Shown: positions 50,331 to 61,849, counted from the stretch's first letter. The stretch: 64,000 bases of DNA from Ascarosepion bandense (GCA_037127315.1 JBBBDQ010000421.1:2621001-2685000); one strand, 5' to 3'. Program-made: numbers and translations. Notes: generated by a model not told the origin, from the letters alone.

Positions 50331-50630
50331 TCGGTCAGGCAATTAATTGCCATACATGATACACGATTGGGCGATCATGCCTCTTTCGATCCATGACTGA
50401 CGAGGCAGAAGATTTTCCCGCAGTAGGTTGCCATTACTTTCTGTCGTAAGCCGGTTCCCAATTAAGGCTATAGAATCCAATCTGTCCTGCTATTCAACGC
50501 CTAGTTGACGGTAGATTGATTAATAACTTTCCCAAGGGTATTTGTACGGAAACGGATGAAACGAATTCGACTGGAATTCGAACTCAGCTCTCTGATTTTC
50601 ATTTCGAGCCGATAACCATTACATAAAGCA
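50331..50630 (-). mobile_element. tRNA-derived SINE, family A, decayed
   Basis: Tail GGTCAGGCAATTAATTGCCA to head ATTTCGAGCCGATAACCATT in minus orientation. Interrupts or ends the minisatellite. Confidence 0.85.
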
Positions 50631-50639
50631 TATCTATAA

Positions 50640-50828
50640 TAAATAATTCATACATGATCCATAAATAAAGATATTTCATTTTTTATACGATTAAGTAACG
50701 CTACAAAACTCTCCTTAATCTGAATCTTTAACATTAATACCTCGCTTCACGCTCCCTTGATTCGACTTGAATCTTCTGAATTCTCTTGAAATATTTTTCC
50801 GAGAAAGTTTAGTTATGTTGGGGGATAC
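50640..50828. other. No recognised feature
   Basis: Spacer between SINE and RTE copy. Confidence 0.35.
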
Positions 50829-50829
50829 C

Positions 50830-51440
50830 AGAATCAAATAAGTACAAAAGTTTAAATACCTAGGAAGTGTTCTAACAGGAGATGGAAAGTGCGACACAGA
50901 CACCCGAAGATGAATTGGCATGGCAAAGGACGCGTTCCAGAAGCTGAGTAGAGCACTAGCACACAGGAAAATTTCACTAGAAACAAAGAAAAGAGTGCTG
51001 GATTGCTATGTGATGTCAGTTCTTCAATAGGGCAGTGAATGCTAGACAATATCATCGAAAATGAGGACAAAACTTGAAGCAGCGGAAATGTGGTTCTACA
51101 GAAGGATGCTGCGGATATCGTGGACTGAGCATGTAAGCAACGATGAGGTGTTGGAAAGAATGGCAACAAAAAGGAAATTAATACTGAGCATCAGGAAGAG
51201 ACAACTGAAGTTCCTGGGACATGCAATAAGGAGAACCTGATACTGACTGGCCAGATAGAAGGAAAGAGAGACAGAGGAAGGTAGCGGATAACATATTTGC
51301 AGGGCCTGATCAGGTGGATGACGGAACGGGGGTTGCGAGGTGTAACAGGAGCAAACATACTAAGAGCCACAAGGGATAGGGAAACGTGGAGAACTATGAT
51401 CGCCTACGTCCTGAAGGGACAGGGCACACAGAAGAAGAAG
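50830..51440 (+). pseudogene. RTE-type LINE, 3' end of RT ORF
   Basis: Plus strand gives VQKFKYLGSVLTGDGKCDTD (50847-50906), AKDAFQKLSRAL, ISLETKKRVLDCYVMSVLQ, LEAAEMWFYRRMLRISWTEH (51078-51137), VLERMATKRKLILSIRKRQL and KFLGHAIRR. The frame then breaks down to the 3' end GTCCTGAAGGGACAGGGCAC. Several in-frame stops. Same family as 10.2, 36.3 and 56.3 kb. Confidence 0.83.
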
Positions 51441-51559
51441 AAGAATTGTCGAAATAAATGATAGTAAAGACAGTATCACTGAAAAAACTGTATGCACTTT
51501 CGTTAATATGTCATGTATAATAAAGAAAGGTATAGACAATATTCTATCGCACAATAACA

Positions 51560-51830
51560 GCTACTGATCTTTCATCAGCTACACCAAATAGCTGCCAGCT
51601 GAGATATGTACGTCATATTAAACGTTTATGGTGACATTAAACACCACTTCAAAGAAAATGCTGGAAAGGAAAACCCCTATCAATACTGGAACGCGCAATA
51701 ACATAAGCTGGACCCAAGAAACTTATTTTTCTGAAAAATTGTTTTAATAAATTTCAAACGAAAATAGCACTGACTACTCGTTAAATGAATGCCTAATATT
51801 TCTTTATAGTACATTTAAAAATAAGGAACA
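51560..51830 (+). repeat. Dispersed repeat K, copy 1
   Basis: Co-linear with 54050-54740 and 61850-62150. Shared order: GTTAACG/GACATTAAAC block, CAATACTGGAA, AAACTTATTTTTCTGAAAAA, TTGTTTTAATAAATTTCAA, AATGAATGCC. Confidence 0.65.
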
Positions 51831-52460
51831 CACTACATTTTGATCCTAGCAAAAAAAGAGTAAGCATTTGCTGCTTGGTTAATGAATGCTGAATGCTTTT
51901 TGATGACGAAACGGCTAATTACTATTAAGGATGGGAAGAACAGTTATTGTACTTTGATCCCAGCTCGATGGTCACGTAGGAAAAAGAGTAAGGCGAGCAG
52001 CACTTGTTGAATGCTGAATGTTTACTTATATGGAAATGATTAACATTATCATTTGAGATGAGGGGAACAGGTACTACACTTTGATCCGGTTATTTACTCA
52101 CGCCCAACTCAAGGTAGTTGGCCATGACACGAAATCATTTTAATGTGGGCTGCCCATAAGCATCTATATAAATTAAGATAAAAAATTGTTCCGTCTAGCG
52201 ACCACCGTAAGACTGGCGTTTGTATCAACCAAACTTGCCTCTTTAGTGCAATGAGGGAGACGCTGCCACAGAGATGGAATACCCATTGACTAAGAATCCC
52301 TTAAAATTTGTTTTATTCCTTGAAATGTCCGAAGACAAAAACATGCCAGACGAGCGAAGGACATATAATTTACTTTGATCTCAGCACGATGAAGAAAAGT
52401 ATAAGTTTGTAACAGTGATTTCCTGATCAATGAATGCCGAATGTTTAATAATAACATTAC
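51830..52460 (+). repeat. Diverged tandem units of ~115-127 bp
   Basis: TTTGATCC-AGC followed by AAAAAGAGTAAG and AATGCTGAATG recur at ~51838, ~51953 and ~52080, with a further relic at ~52374. The array continues from repeat K. Confidence 0.65.
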
Positions 52461-53139
52461 TATTACTGTTTCGATTAAAATCTTATCAATGCTTAGCATA
52501 CATGATACATTTAAAATATTTTTGTCACAATATTTCCATTGAAATATATTGTTAATTAGATACTCCCACTTTTTACGCGATGCCTAAGTTTTTTAATAAC
52601 TTTTTATGAATGAAAAAGTTTTCTTGAAGATTTCACTTTTGCGTTAATTGAAAAAATTGAATTTACTATTTCCTCTGTGGTCTATTTTTCAAACATAAAT
52701 TATATTGACTGGAATCAACATTTTGTAATTTTTATTTTTTTTATTTTTAAAAATCTTATTTACTTCAAGTTAATTCAGAAAAATGGATTTTAAACTCAAA
52801 CAGCAGCAGTGAATTACATATGTTTCAGCGCTCGTCAAGCACATGACAAGAACTGAAGGTGTTTACCTATTTATTGCTGTCCTTCAGAAATGTTATTTGT
52901 TGAAAGATAGTTTAAGAAAATGACGAGTGAACGCTTTTTACATAATTTTTAAGTACTCAGTAATCTTAAAAATGTTGGAACTATTCTCCGTAATCTACTT
53001 TTATGAATGTTGACTTCAAATTTACTATAGTCATCGAACCAATTTTCTGATAATGTCGTGTATATGCATCCATATTTTCAAAATAAGCATGTTTTATACA
53101 CACACACAAAAAAAATTAAATTATTTTAAAAATCTTGCT
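52461..53139. other. No recognised feature
   Basis: Very AT-rich; may include a diverged outer part of repeat R. Confidence 0.4.
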
Positions 53140-53915
53140 GCATGATGATTTGTTAAGCATTTCAATATCCGCTTCACTTAATAAATAACCTAACGCGGAA
53201 AAGTTTTGAAGAATTAAAAAAACAATTAAACTTTATAAATTATTATAATTAAAATAATGAAAACAATTCTTATAAAAATGTATTTATTCATTGAAGTTTT
53301 TTCTTTAGACTATAATTTTCTTGAATATATATTATTTATAAAAGCTTTCAAAATTTTATCAAATTAAATAATGTCATAGATTATTGCATAGTTATTTTAC
53401 TATGGCTTTCTGGAAAAGAGCAACTATTTGGAAAAATAGTTGATTTACATTCTTTAAAGTTTGCAGACAGAATTTAATTTCTAGAAATGTCATGAAATAA
53501 AGTTGGGAGGTAACAAATGTAAAAAAGTACCAAGATCTTTTAAAAATAGTAATCTACAAATAAATTATTTTATTTGTGAATGAGACCTGAAAGTTTCATT
53601 AAAATCCGACAATTATTCGATTTTTGCAAGAAATTTTAAATTAATGTGTTTTTCACCGGAAACAATTGCACTAAAATTCCCATCATCAGTTCTGGTCCCC
53701 GGCTGGCGCAAAAGAAAAACAGGATTTTTAACCAAATTTTCGAACGTGTTAGAAAGAATCAAAAATTATAAATAAAAAGCACTACTTTGATCTCTCCTCT
53801 TGATAATAATTTAAACATTGTGACAATAAAACATTGTTTTTATTAAGTTTGGGTCTCTTTTACATTATGATATCCTGCTTTTTTTCGTGAAAAAGTGGAG
53901 GTACCTAAATTGTTA
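53140..53915 (+). repeat. Long unclassified dispersed repeat R, copy 2
   Basis: See 34830-35690. Same orientation and similar length; both end at GTGGAGGTACCTAAAT. Confidence 0.75.
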
Positions 53916-54049
53916 ACATATAAAAAGTTCTCCGATATTCATCGAAAATTTATTGCACAATTTTCTGTCTAACCACAAATTACTTTTTGTCCAGCGATCA
54001 TTTACTAATGCTTGTCATCTACTTTTGTGTTCGCAACAGCGTTCCTTAA

Positions 54050-54740
54050 ACCTTGTAGACTAGTGCTACACAATCACAAAGAGCTGTATCAAATAGCAGA
54101 AACCACATCAGTTAATGACTTTCAACAGCAGCAACAACTAAAATGAATAGTTCCTGTAACTAAAAGAGAAAATAATGATATAATCAAGATGTTAACGTCT
54201 CCCACTACTTCAAATTAAAGGCCAGGAAAAAACACCCAACAATACTGGAAAGAGTGATAACAAATACTGGAATTGAGAAACGTACTTTCCTGATGTGCGT
54301 TGTGGTGCAGTGGATATCAGCTCGGAACGAGAAATCGGGGAGCCGAGTTCGAATTCCAGTTGAATTCATCGCATTCACTTACGCGCAAATACCCTTGGGA
54401 AAGGTATTAATCCGTCTCTTCCTTCCAGTTATGGGTTAAATAACAGGACAGATTAGGTTCTATAGCCTTGGCTAGCAACCAGTCTACCGCAGAAAGCAAT
54501 GGCAAACTACTGCGGGATAATCTTCTGCCCAGTCAGTCATGTTTCGTTCGAGACATGATCGCCCAAGCGTGTTTCACGTATGGCACTTAACTGACTGACT
54601 GACTTTCCTGAAAAATTGTTTGAAGAGAAAGATTTTGTATATTTCAATTGACAGAAGATTAAGATGTTCGCTCAATGAATGTCAAATGTTTTCTTGTATG
54701 AAAGAAGCTAATATTACCGTTAGTCTCATTGTGAAAATAA
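54050..54740 (+). repeat. Dispersed repeat K, copy 2, split by a SINE
   Basis: Left part to 54293 and right part from 54602 join into the K order (GAATTGAGAAACGTACTTTC then CTGAAAAATTGTTTGAAGAG). Confidence 0.7.
54294..54601 (+). mobile_element. tRNA-derived SINE, family A, full length with 10-bp target duplication
   Basis: Flanked by identical ACTTTCCTGA at 54284-54293 and 54602-54611. Head TGTGCGTTGTGGTGCAGTGG, B box GAGTTCGAATTCC, tail ending CTTAACTGACTGACTG. The perfect duplication fixes both ends of the family-A element (308 bp) and suggests a fairly recent insertion. Confidence 0.96.
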
Positions 54741-54744
54741 TCCG

Positions 54745-55290
54745 TCGAACTCGTAACCAAAACCTATCTTCGATATAAACAGTATAAATACTGGTGAGTG
54801 TTTCCCACCTTAAGTGATAATCAGACCACTTGATGATTGCCTGAGGCGTTAAACGAGCAATTGTCATGCATTGATGATTCCTTTGTCCACAATTTTTTTT
54901 TCTGCCAAGAACTCTATCGATATACTTAACATTGATCAACTGATAGAGATCATTTCTACTCGGAAAAATATAACTCATTTTATACAAATGCAATCATATT
55001 ATATAAATTTTAAATATTGTTAGCGTAATGTTTTTCTAAGGTTGAAACTTACTTGGAATCTAACTAGTATTCCTTATGCAGTGTATATAAATATATTAAA
55101 TATCTGCTAGTGAATTCAAAATGTTTATTTGAAGTGCGGTGTATCTCGGAAACGTGAAGTCTGTCCTATGATAGGCATTTTGACCTTTCTCTTAACTTTA
55201 CTAAATAGGTCTATTTTTTACATCGAGCCTTTAAACGCATTTAATTTTTTTTTAATTTTTTTTTTTTTTAGGTCTAATGCATTTGCGTCA
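54745..55290. other. No recognised feature
   Basis: Includes a 103-codon minus-strand ORF (54993-54682) without any motif, composed of ordinary AT-rich codons. Confidence 0.4.
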
Positions 55291-55292
55291 TT

Positions 55293-55330
55293 ATTATTAT
55301 AATTATAATTATAATTATTATTATTATCAT
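55293..55330. repeat. (ATT)n/(AATT) array
   Basis: Mixed tri- and tetranucleotide A/T repeat. Confidence 0.85.
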
Positions 55331-55380
55331 AAGAAATAAATACACTCATATACACACACACGCACACACAGACAGCGCCC

Positions 55381-55382
<2 letters not shown>

Positions 55383-55430
<48 letters not shown>
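55383..55430. repeat. (TA)n microsatellite
   Basis: Abuts the 3' terminus of a Helitron-like element. Confidence 0.95.
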
Positions 55431-55432
<2 letters not shown>

Positions 55433-55985
55433 TAGCAGTATAGCCTGGCATTGCTTGGGTTTAATGAAAGCTTTAAAACTAATCCATGGTCCTGGAGCTC
55501 AGACTCTTTGGACGTTGGCACGAAAGACTAAATCGCAATAGTTGTTTCCAGTTAAAGCGAAACCGTAGACTGAAAGAAAAATGAATGGATGTAAGTCAAA
55601 TTTTGATTTCCTGGTATCGATATCAAACAAGTTTTTTTGTCGTAAACTGAAATTTGAAGGCTAAATAAGTCCCCTGAGTAAATGGTATCATGGCTGAGAC
55701 TAAGAACTACAATTATACCTACTTAGAGCCAAACCCGAATCAAAAACTAAAATAAAAGGGCTGAAAAAATACAGACATACAGGCAGATAAACAGACACAC
55801 ACAAACATCTTGCCTTTTATATATATATATGTTATTGATTTTCTGCACTGTTGTAAGAACTGCAACCTTGAAACATCTGAATATCATTTCTTATGTCTTT
55901 GTCTATGAGTGTATCAAATTTGAATAAAATCGGACCACTCCTTCTATAACCCGATTTTTTCCATTATGAGTAGACGTTTACACAT
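55431..55985 (-). mobile_element. Helitron-like non-autonomous element
   Basis: Begins on the plus strand with ACTAGCAGTATAGCCTGGCA (complement of the CTAG-T terminus and decayed hairpin). It continues through CCATGGTCCTGGAGCTCAGA, TTGGACGTTGGCACGAAAGA and GAAACATCTGAATATCATTT, which match 58733-59361 inverted. Confidence 0.65.
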
Positions 55986-56040
55986 ATTTTTAGGTCTAAC
56001 GAAAGGCTTGCCAAACTACTCTGTTGCGAATAATTAATGA
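55975..56040 (+). repeat. 66-bp repeat shared with 58521-58587
   Basis: ACACATATTTTTAGGTCTAA, CGAAAGGCTTGCCAAACT and GTTGCGAATAATTAATG occur in the same order at 58521-58587. Confidence 0.75.
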
Positions 56041-56044
56041 GTGG

Positions 56045-56248
56045 ATAGTGAAGTTAGGGTTTAAATTTAAATTGTTGTTGATAATTCTTCCCTCATAAAT
56101 ATAACATTTGTTAAACAACATAATTACAATTTCATAACGTTCCTGTGTCATGCAGTTTTTTAGGAATATATCGAGAGCTCTAATCAAGATATCGTTGTAT
56201 TTCAGTTTAACCACCAAAATATATAAAAATGCAGAAAAAATCATTAGT
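56045..56248. other. No recognised feature
   Basis: Spacer; the 82-codon minus-strand ORF has no motif. Confidence 0.35.
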
Positions 56249-56249
56249 A

Positions 56250-56985
56250 AAGAAAGAAAAGAATACTGAATTGCTAATTTCCCACAGAAGACTCATTGTC
56301 AGCCTCTCGCTACCCGAACAAACTTTTATATAGCAGAGAATGGTAGACAATCTTCTCACCGATGGAAAGACAAGTGGAAGCAACAGAAATATGATTCTAA
56401 AGAAGAATATTGATAATTCTATAGAAGAAACGAGTAAACAACAAAGACATCTTTAAAATGGCAATGAAATGAACACTTCTGTTCTGAATCAAGAGAGTAC
56501 AATTGAAATTTTTTGCATACATGGGGAAGGAAGGATTGGAAAACATTTTTCACATGGCATTTTGAAGACAAGATAGATAAGGGGAGGCAGCGTCCCATTT
56601 TGCTGACGAGCCTGTGTGAATAGATGGCGGAATGAATAAGTAAAGAAACAGTCAGTCAGTTAAGTGCCATGCGTGATACACGCTTGGGTGATCATGTCTC
56701 GAACGAGACATGACTGACTGGGCAGAAGATTATCCCTCAGTAGGTTGCCATTGCTTTCCGCGGTAGAGTGGTTGCCAGCCAAGGCTATAGAATCCAATCT
56801 GTCCTGCTAATTTACCCATAATTGGAAGGAAGAGATGGATTAATAACTTTCCCAAGGGTATTTGTGCGTAAGTGAATGCAACGTATTCAACTGGAATTCG
56901 AACTCGCCTACCCGAGAAACACTGAGGTTGTGGATAGCTATGACCGCTCATGACTTGAAGGGACTCTACACATAACAGAATAAAA
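56250..56985 (+). pseudogene. RTE-type LINE 3' end, interrupted by a SINE
   Basis: Decayed RTE sequence (AAAGAATACTGAATTGCTAA, GCAGAGAATGGTAGACAATC, GTGGAAGCAACAGAAATATG, GAATATTGATAATTCTATAG) runs to 56650. It resumes at 56908 with GAGGTTGTGGATAGCTATGA and GACTTGAAGGGACTCTACAC, the family 3' end. The 56651-56907 interval is a SINE. A ~50-bp foreign patch lies at 56276-56326 (see findings). Confidence 0.72.
56651..56907 (-). mobile_element. tRNA-derived SINE, family A, inside an RTE copy
   Basis: Tail GTCAGTCAGTTAAGTGCCAT to TTCAACTGGAATTCGAACTC; head shortened. The insertion post-dates the RTE copy. Confidence 0.9.
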
Positions 56986-56989
56986 ATCT

Positions 56990-57238
56990 GCTCTAGAAAC
57001 CTGCTTAAGTAAGTACGTTTGATCGAAATTCTGATTTCTGATAAAGTCTGAAGAAATGTTAACATCCCGAAACTCTTCCCTTTATCACAACTCTGGGTTA
57101 TGCGATTTTTGCGATACATGTAATTCGACCCGAACTAAAAACTGGATTGTGACTGTTGATATTTAAGTTACACATCCTTCGGCAACAACTGAAAACAAGT
57201 TTTCCTTGCTCTCTAGGAATAAACATATGCTTCTTTTA
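56990..57238. other. No recognised feature
   Basis: Spacer between two RTE copies of opposite orientation. Confidence 0.35.
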
Positions 57239-57239
57239 T

Positions 57240-57770
57240 TATGCGATATATCATTTCAGAAAATGAGCGGCTATGACTCTCCACAACGTTCTGTCTTTTG
57301 TAGGTCTTTGTAGCTTTTGCCTCCCCATACCTGTTATTTATTTAAATTTGTTAAATAGATTACTCATTGTTTTTCCTTTTTGCTTTTGTCCTTGATACAC
57401 ATTCATGTCAAATTCTCCAGACTTTAATTTTCCATTATATATCCAAGAAATTCATAATACTTTGGCTGCATCAATTTATTTTTGGCTCACATGTTCTTCA
57501 AAACTTCTTTGTTACTCAAATAAATTGTACACGGCATTTTCTGCCATTTTCACTGCAAACACATCACTCTTGTTTCAAGATTCTTCTTTATCGGCCAAAA
57601 GATTTACAGTGTACACCACCATGCAGGGTATTACATATTACTTAAAAATTTGTCCCTTTTCCTGTCTCTTAATATTTTGATTAGTTTCTGGAAGACATCT
57701 TTCGCTATTCGACTGCTAATTCGAATGAATGTATCACACTTCCTGTCATTTGTTACATTCTGATGACCTT
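57240..57770 (-). pseudogene. RTE-type LINE 3' end, very decayed
   Basis: The order of features matches the reverse complement of the RTE 3' end: CTCTCCACAACGTTCTGTCT, AAATTCTCCAGACTTTAATT, CCATTATATATCCAAGAAAT, TTTCTGGAAGACATCTTTCG, CGAATGAATGTATCACACTT. Compare 36300-36905. No frame is open for long. Confidence 0.55.
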
Positions 57771-57774
57771 AATA

Positions 57775-58515
57775 CGTAGCTCACACTTTGAACTGTCTCT
57801 TTGTATAACATCTATACATTTTTACAATTAATAGTTTTTGCTTCTTGCTTTTTTTTCTTATCATTTTCAAATCGTTCTTTTCTTCTCTTGCTCAGCTATC
57901 AACTGGTAAAGATGTGCATTAGTATAACTTGTCGAAGACTAATAAGTAAGAAATATTCCCTAACATCAAAAGTTGAAGTTTTTGAACTTTTCTTTATCTT
58001 GATTATTGTTGCTCTATTTTTTATATCAAACATTTTCTCTACAAAACTCTGTTTGCCTTTAAATACATTACATTTTAGTAATTTAGTTTTGGTCAGGTGC
58101 AATAAATTTGTGTTATTATTAAAAGCATAGCCCAAATAAATGTTGATCGTCGTAGAAGCAACGTATCATTACTACGTTAATCGATTTGATATTTCTTGGA
58201 TGGCCCACATTTATCACACTGCACCAGGAAGTTAATTCTAGTCATAGCCCAGAATGAAAACACTGTGTTTTTATTCGTCTATACTAAAATCATGATATAT
58301 GTTTACGAGAAATCTTACATATCAAGCAAAATAACATATCAAATTCTACCCCTCGAGAATTACTTCGCATTTGTCAATAAAGTGAACTAACTTTGTCGGG
58401 ATCACATGATGTTTGGCTTGAAATATCGCTAGAGACAACTCGAACTGCCAAGTTTTAAAAAATGAAAACTTTTTTTTTTATATAATTTATATCAATATTC
58501 TCCTGATAATACTCT
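57775..58515. other. No recognised feature
   Basis: ORFs of 109 (57801-58130 +) and 64 codons are AT-rich and hydrophobic without motif. Confidence 0.4.
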
Positions 58516-58520
58516 GCTGG

Positions 58521-58587
58521 ACGTCCACACATATTTTTATGTCTAACGAAAAGCTCGCCAAATTGTTCTGTTGCGAACAGTTAATGT
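58521..58587 (+). repeat. 66-bp repeat shared with 55975-56040
   Basis: Partner of the repeat beside the other Helitron-like copy. Confidence 0.75.
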
Positions 58588-58732
58588 AATAAATTACACG
58601 TTCTACACTAACAAACAAAATATTCTGTTACGAATAGTACAAAAATAAAATTATGTTGTCTAAGCACTGATCTTAGCAATTTCTGTCTTAAAAACTATTT
58701 AAGCTAATTTTGTTACATCATCCATTTTGTAA

Positions 58733-59361
58733 TTTAAATCTAAACTTATTTATAAATGGAACTCTGTGTGTTTGTGTGTGTGTGTGTGTCTGTGTGTGTG
58801 TCCGTTACCTATAGACTCCGAAACGACTGAACCGATTTTCTTGAAAATTTACAGTTGTACTATAAGCGTCTGCGAATGTTCTTGGCTAGGTGTTGTGTCG
58901 AGGTACCCCCGATAAATATCGAAAATCGATAATCGAAAAAATCGGGTTATAGAAGGAGTGGTCCGATCTTAATCAAATTCGATACACTCATAGTTAAAGA
59001 CATAAGAAACAATATTCAGAAGTTTCAAGGTTGCAGTTCTTACAATAGTGCAGAAATTGATAATATATGTATATAAAAGGCAAGATGTTTGTGTGTGTCT
59101 GTTTATCTGTCTGTATGTTCTTTATACAAATCCACAATTTTTTTCCGATTCTCACCAAACTTTACACAAATATTCTTTAGTCTTCTGGTCATGTCATGTG
59201 TGACTTATTTTTTCCAATGTTTTCCCCGGTTTCGCTTTAACTGGAAACAACTATTGCTATTTAGTCTTTCGTGCCAACGTCCAAAGAGTCTGAGCTCCAG
59301 GACAATGGATTAGTTTTAAAGCTTTCATTACACCTGATCAACGCCGGTCTATACTGCTAGT
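58733..59361 (+). mobile_element. Helitron-like non-autonomous element
   Basis: Left part AAATCTAAACTTATTTATAA, then a GT array, TCCGAAACGACTGAACCGAT, GAGGTACCCCCGATAAATAT, AGGCAAGATGTTTGTGTG and the right end ACACCTGATCAACGCCGGTC, TATACTGCTAGT (59331-59361). Longer than the 23.25-kb copy in its right half. Confidence 0.68.
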
Positions 59362-59364
59362 ATA

Positions 59365-59595
59365 AAATATATTTCCTTTCATTTGATAAGATCTTCCTTT
59401 ATTCAGAGAGTTAGATGCAGAGGAAGTAAAACAGAATGAATAAAAATGCAATGTCTCCGTCGTTATCGGGTACTCATTTCATGCTTAGACTACTAAAGAG
59501 GTTATCATCAGAGAATAAGCAGGAGAATGAATACGCCGAGAGTAAAAATAATTTAGAACATATACATCAACAGAATATGTAAAAAACCTATTAGA
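59365..59595. other. No recognised feature
   Basis: Spacer. Confidence 0.35.
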
Positions 59596-59599
59596 ACAA

Positions 59600-59960
59600 T
59601 ATATAACGCATACAATCGCTTGGTTTTCTCATGTTAGATTACTGCTGCCACATCTGAACGGGAGCTACACTATCTTCACTTTCTTTGATAGAGTTCAAAA
59701 TGGAGGCCTTTGGGTAATGAACTACTGTCTACTGTGCAACTAATTTCCTACATATAACTCATTGTCAGCCTCTCGCTACCCGACCAAACTTTTATAAGAA
59801 ATGTTTAGACGAGCGACCTTCCTTGGTTCCACTAATTCAGATTTTCTAATAACCGCCCATTTCATGTGCACAGACGAACCATTCACGTTCTCTTAGTATT
59901 CCTTTGGAATGAAGGAAGTCCCATTCAAACAGTCTCTTAACCAGAATTGTTACTTCGAAA
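59600..59960 (+). pseudogene. CR1-like LINE fragment
   Basis: MLDYCCH-like (59631-59652), then FFDRVQNGG (~59680-59706) correspond to the EYCCHIWSG and LDKVQRRV blocks of the LINE family. The rest is too decayed to place. Confidence 0.5.
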
Positions 59961-60054
59961 GACAAACCCATAAGAGGATACATCCTCGATCACTCTAATC
60001 TTAACCTAACATCTTCAAGTCTAGGGCATAAGTTATTTATCTTATATCGCACCT

Positions 60055-60862
60055 CCCTCCTATTAGCATGGACCAGGCTTGCCTCCCAGAGATTAAAACA
60101 CTCGCCTCCTTGGTCTCACACTTTCAGCGGACCTCAAGTAGAATGACTATATCGAATCCATTGCTATATCCGCTGCTATGAAAGTCGGTTCTCTGTGCAG
60201 GGCCCGGAGGTTTTTTTCCGTCTGAATCTATGCTGCACATTTATAAATCTACCATCCGCCCGTGAATTGAATACTGTTACCATATCTGGTCGGGTGCCCC
60301 TGCTATTCTCCTTTAGGCTTCTCGACAAGGTACAGCGGAGGGTCTGTAATGTGATCGATACCGACTTAGCAGACCGCCTGCAGTCTCCCTCTCACCGGCG
60401 CAACTTGGCTTCCCTGTGTCTCTTCTATAAATACTTTCACGCCTTCTGCTCCGATGAACTTAGATCACTGGTGCCCCCTAGGTTCGAATTTGCACGAGAT
60501 ACTAGATTAGCAACTAAATCCCACCCTTTTACAGTGAAACCGATAAAATGCAACCGCAACTTCTACTCCAACAGTTTCTTTTCTCGCACTTCCCAACTGT
60601 GGAATTCCCTTCCACATGACTGCTTCCCCGACGTCTACAATCTCCGGAGTTTAAATGTAAGGTCAATAGACACCTCCTAACAACCAAGTCGCTTTCATTC
60701 TTTCAAACACTCTTCCCACCCACCCAACTATCTATCACCCCACTTCTGACATTTATATATATCTATATCTAACCACTCTTTTTATTTACCTTCCCCTATG
60801 TAGCCCCAAGCGCAATAGTGGCAGTGGAATGCCTTGCTTGGGGTGAAATGATTAGTAAAATA
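60055..60862 (+). pseudogene. CR1-like LINE 3' end
   Basis: Starts with a MDQACLPEIKTL relic (60069-60104), SRMTISNPLLYPLL-type frameshifted sequence and SLCRARRFF. An open stretch follows (60195-60680) with LDKVQRRVCNVIDTDLADRL, SHRRNLASLCLFYKYFHAFC, RDTRLATKSHPFTV, SFFSRTSQLWNSLPHDCFPD, then the 3' UTR and tail GCCTTGCTTGGGGTGAAATG, ATTA. At least two frameshifts. No palm domain. Confidence 0.83.
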
Positions 60863-60869
60863 TATATAT

Positions 60870-61395
60870 CGTCATAATACACATTTCTTCTCCTCTTTAC
60901 GTCCATATAATAAACATATTCAATAAAGATTTAATTTCAGTGGTTCTTGGGATTTGTGAAATGTACTTTAGTGATTTAGAAAATTGGGCACAAAACATGA
61001 CCTATGTGAATTGATAATTTCCGAATAGAGAATATTTGTTAATATTAAAACAGAATTCGGATTCACATGAAATGGTTGAAGACTAAAGAAAGTTTGGTGG
61101 CGTAAGAAAGGCCTTCAAAAAATTATGGCTAAGGTTAATATTATTGCTTTGTATTTAATCAAAGAAGACAGCAACAAAGCGAACACACTTCATATATTTC
61201 TTTCTGCGAGTCGCGTCTGTGGAAAATTGGCAACAAATGATGAGAATATGGAATCAGAATTTATGCAAATGTCATTGAATTCTGCGGAGGAGAAGTCGAC
61301 TTTACTCCACTAAGCTCGATTACAAATCAATAATCAAGAATGTTTCATTATATAAAAATGAATAAAAGTCGTAGTATTGAACACGGAATAAAAGA
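60870..61395. other. No recognised feature
   Basis: A 62-codon ORF (61125-61313) lacks motifs. Confidence 0.4.
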
Positions 61396-61397
61396 AA

Positions 61398-61485
61398 TGA
61401 GTTCGAATTCCGTCTACAGCTGTTGATCTAATGCTTTTAAGAAAGGCTTAAATCCTCTCTCTTCCTTCACCGGTTAACCTAATTA
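61398..61485 (+). mobile_element. Old SINE family A remnant
   Basis: ATGAGTTCGAATTCCGTC, AAGAAAGGCTTAAATCCTCT and CTTCCTTCACCGGTTAACCT follow the B box and body of family A. Confidence 0.5.
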
Positions 61486-61489
61486 AAAT

Positions 61490-61845
61490 CTCTTATCACT
61501 GACATGCCACGATGAGTGGACAGTGAAAAGTAAACCTGAGTAAGCACTTTAACAATTCCTTTATCTTTCCTGGAAAAAAAGCTGTTATCTCTTTAGTGAA
61601 GTTTGGCAAGTTTCATTCTTAAATTGAGAGTAATGTTTTTCAAACAGAAATGCAATAAATTATCGGCTTCACGATGATCTCAGTTAAGTAAAATATTTTG
61701 GAACTTATTAAAAATGATATTTAAGGCGTTCTGATAAAGTCGATAGAGATTTTCCCCCGTTTAAGTTTAGATTTTACTCAGCCAGATAACAAGAATATAT
61801 TTCTGTTTTCTTTTAAAGATAAGTAACTCCGACCATCATCACAAA
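61490..61845. other. No recognised feature
   Basis: Mixed AT-rich sequence. Confidence 0.35.
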
Positions 61846-61849
61846 AAGT

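Noticed and set aside
54682..54993. 103-codon minus-strand ORF
   Set aside because: No motif, low-complexity AT-rich codons, adjoins a repeat. Length is not remarkable for this base composition.
57801..58130. 109-codon ORF as a membrane protein
   Set aside because: Leu/Phe/Ser-rich, as expected from T-rich DNA, with an equally long antisense ORF. No repeat, motif or start context supports it.
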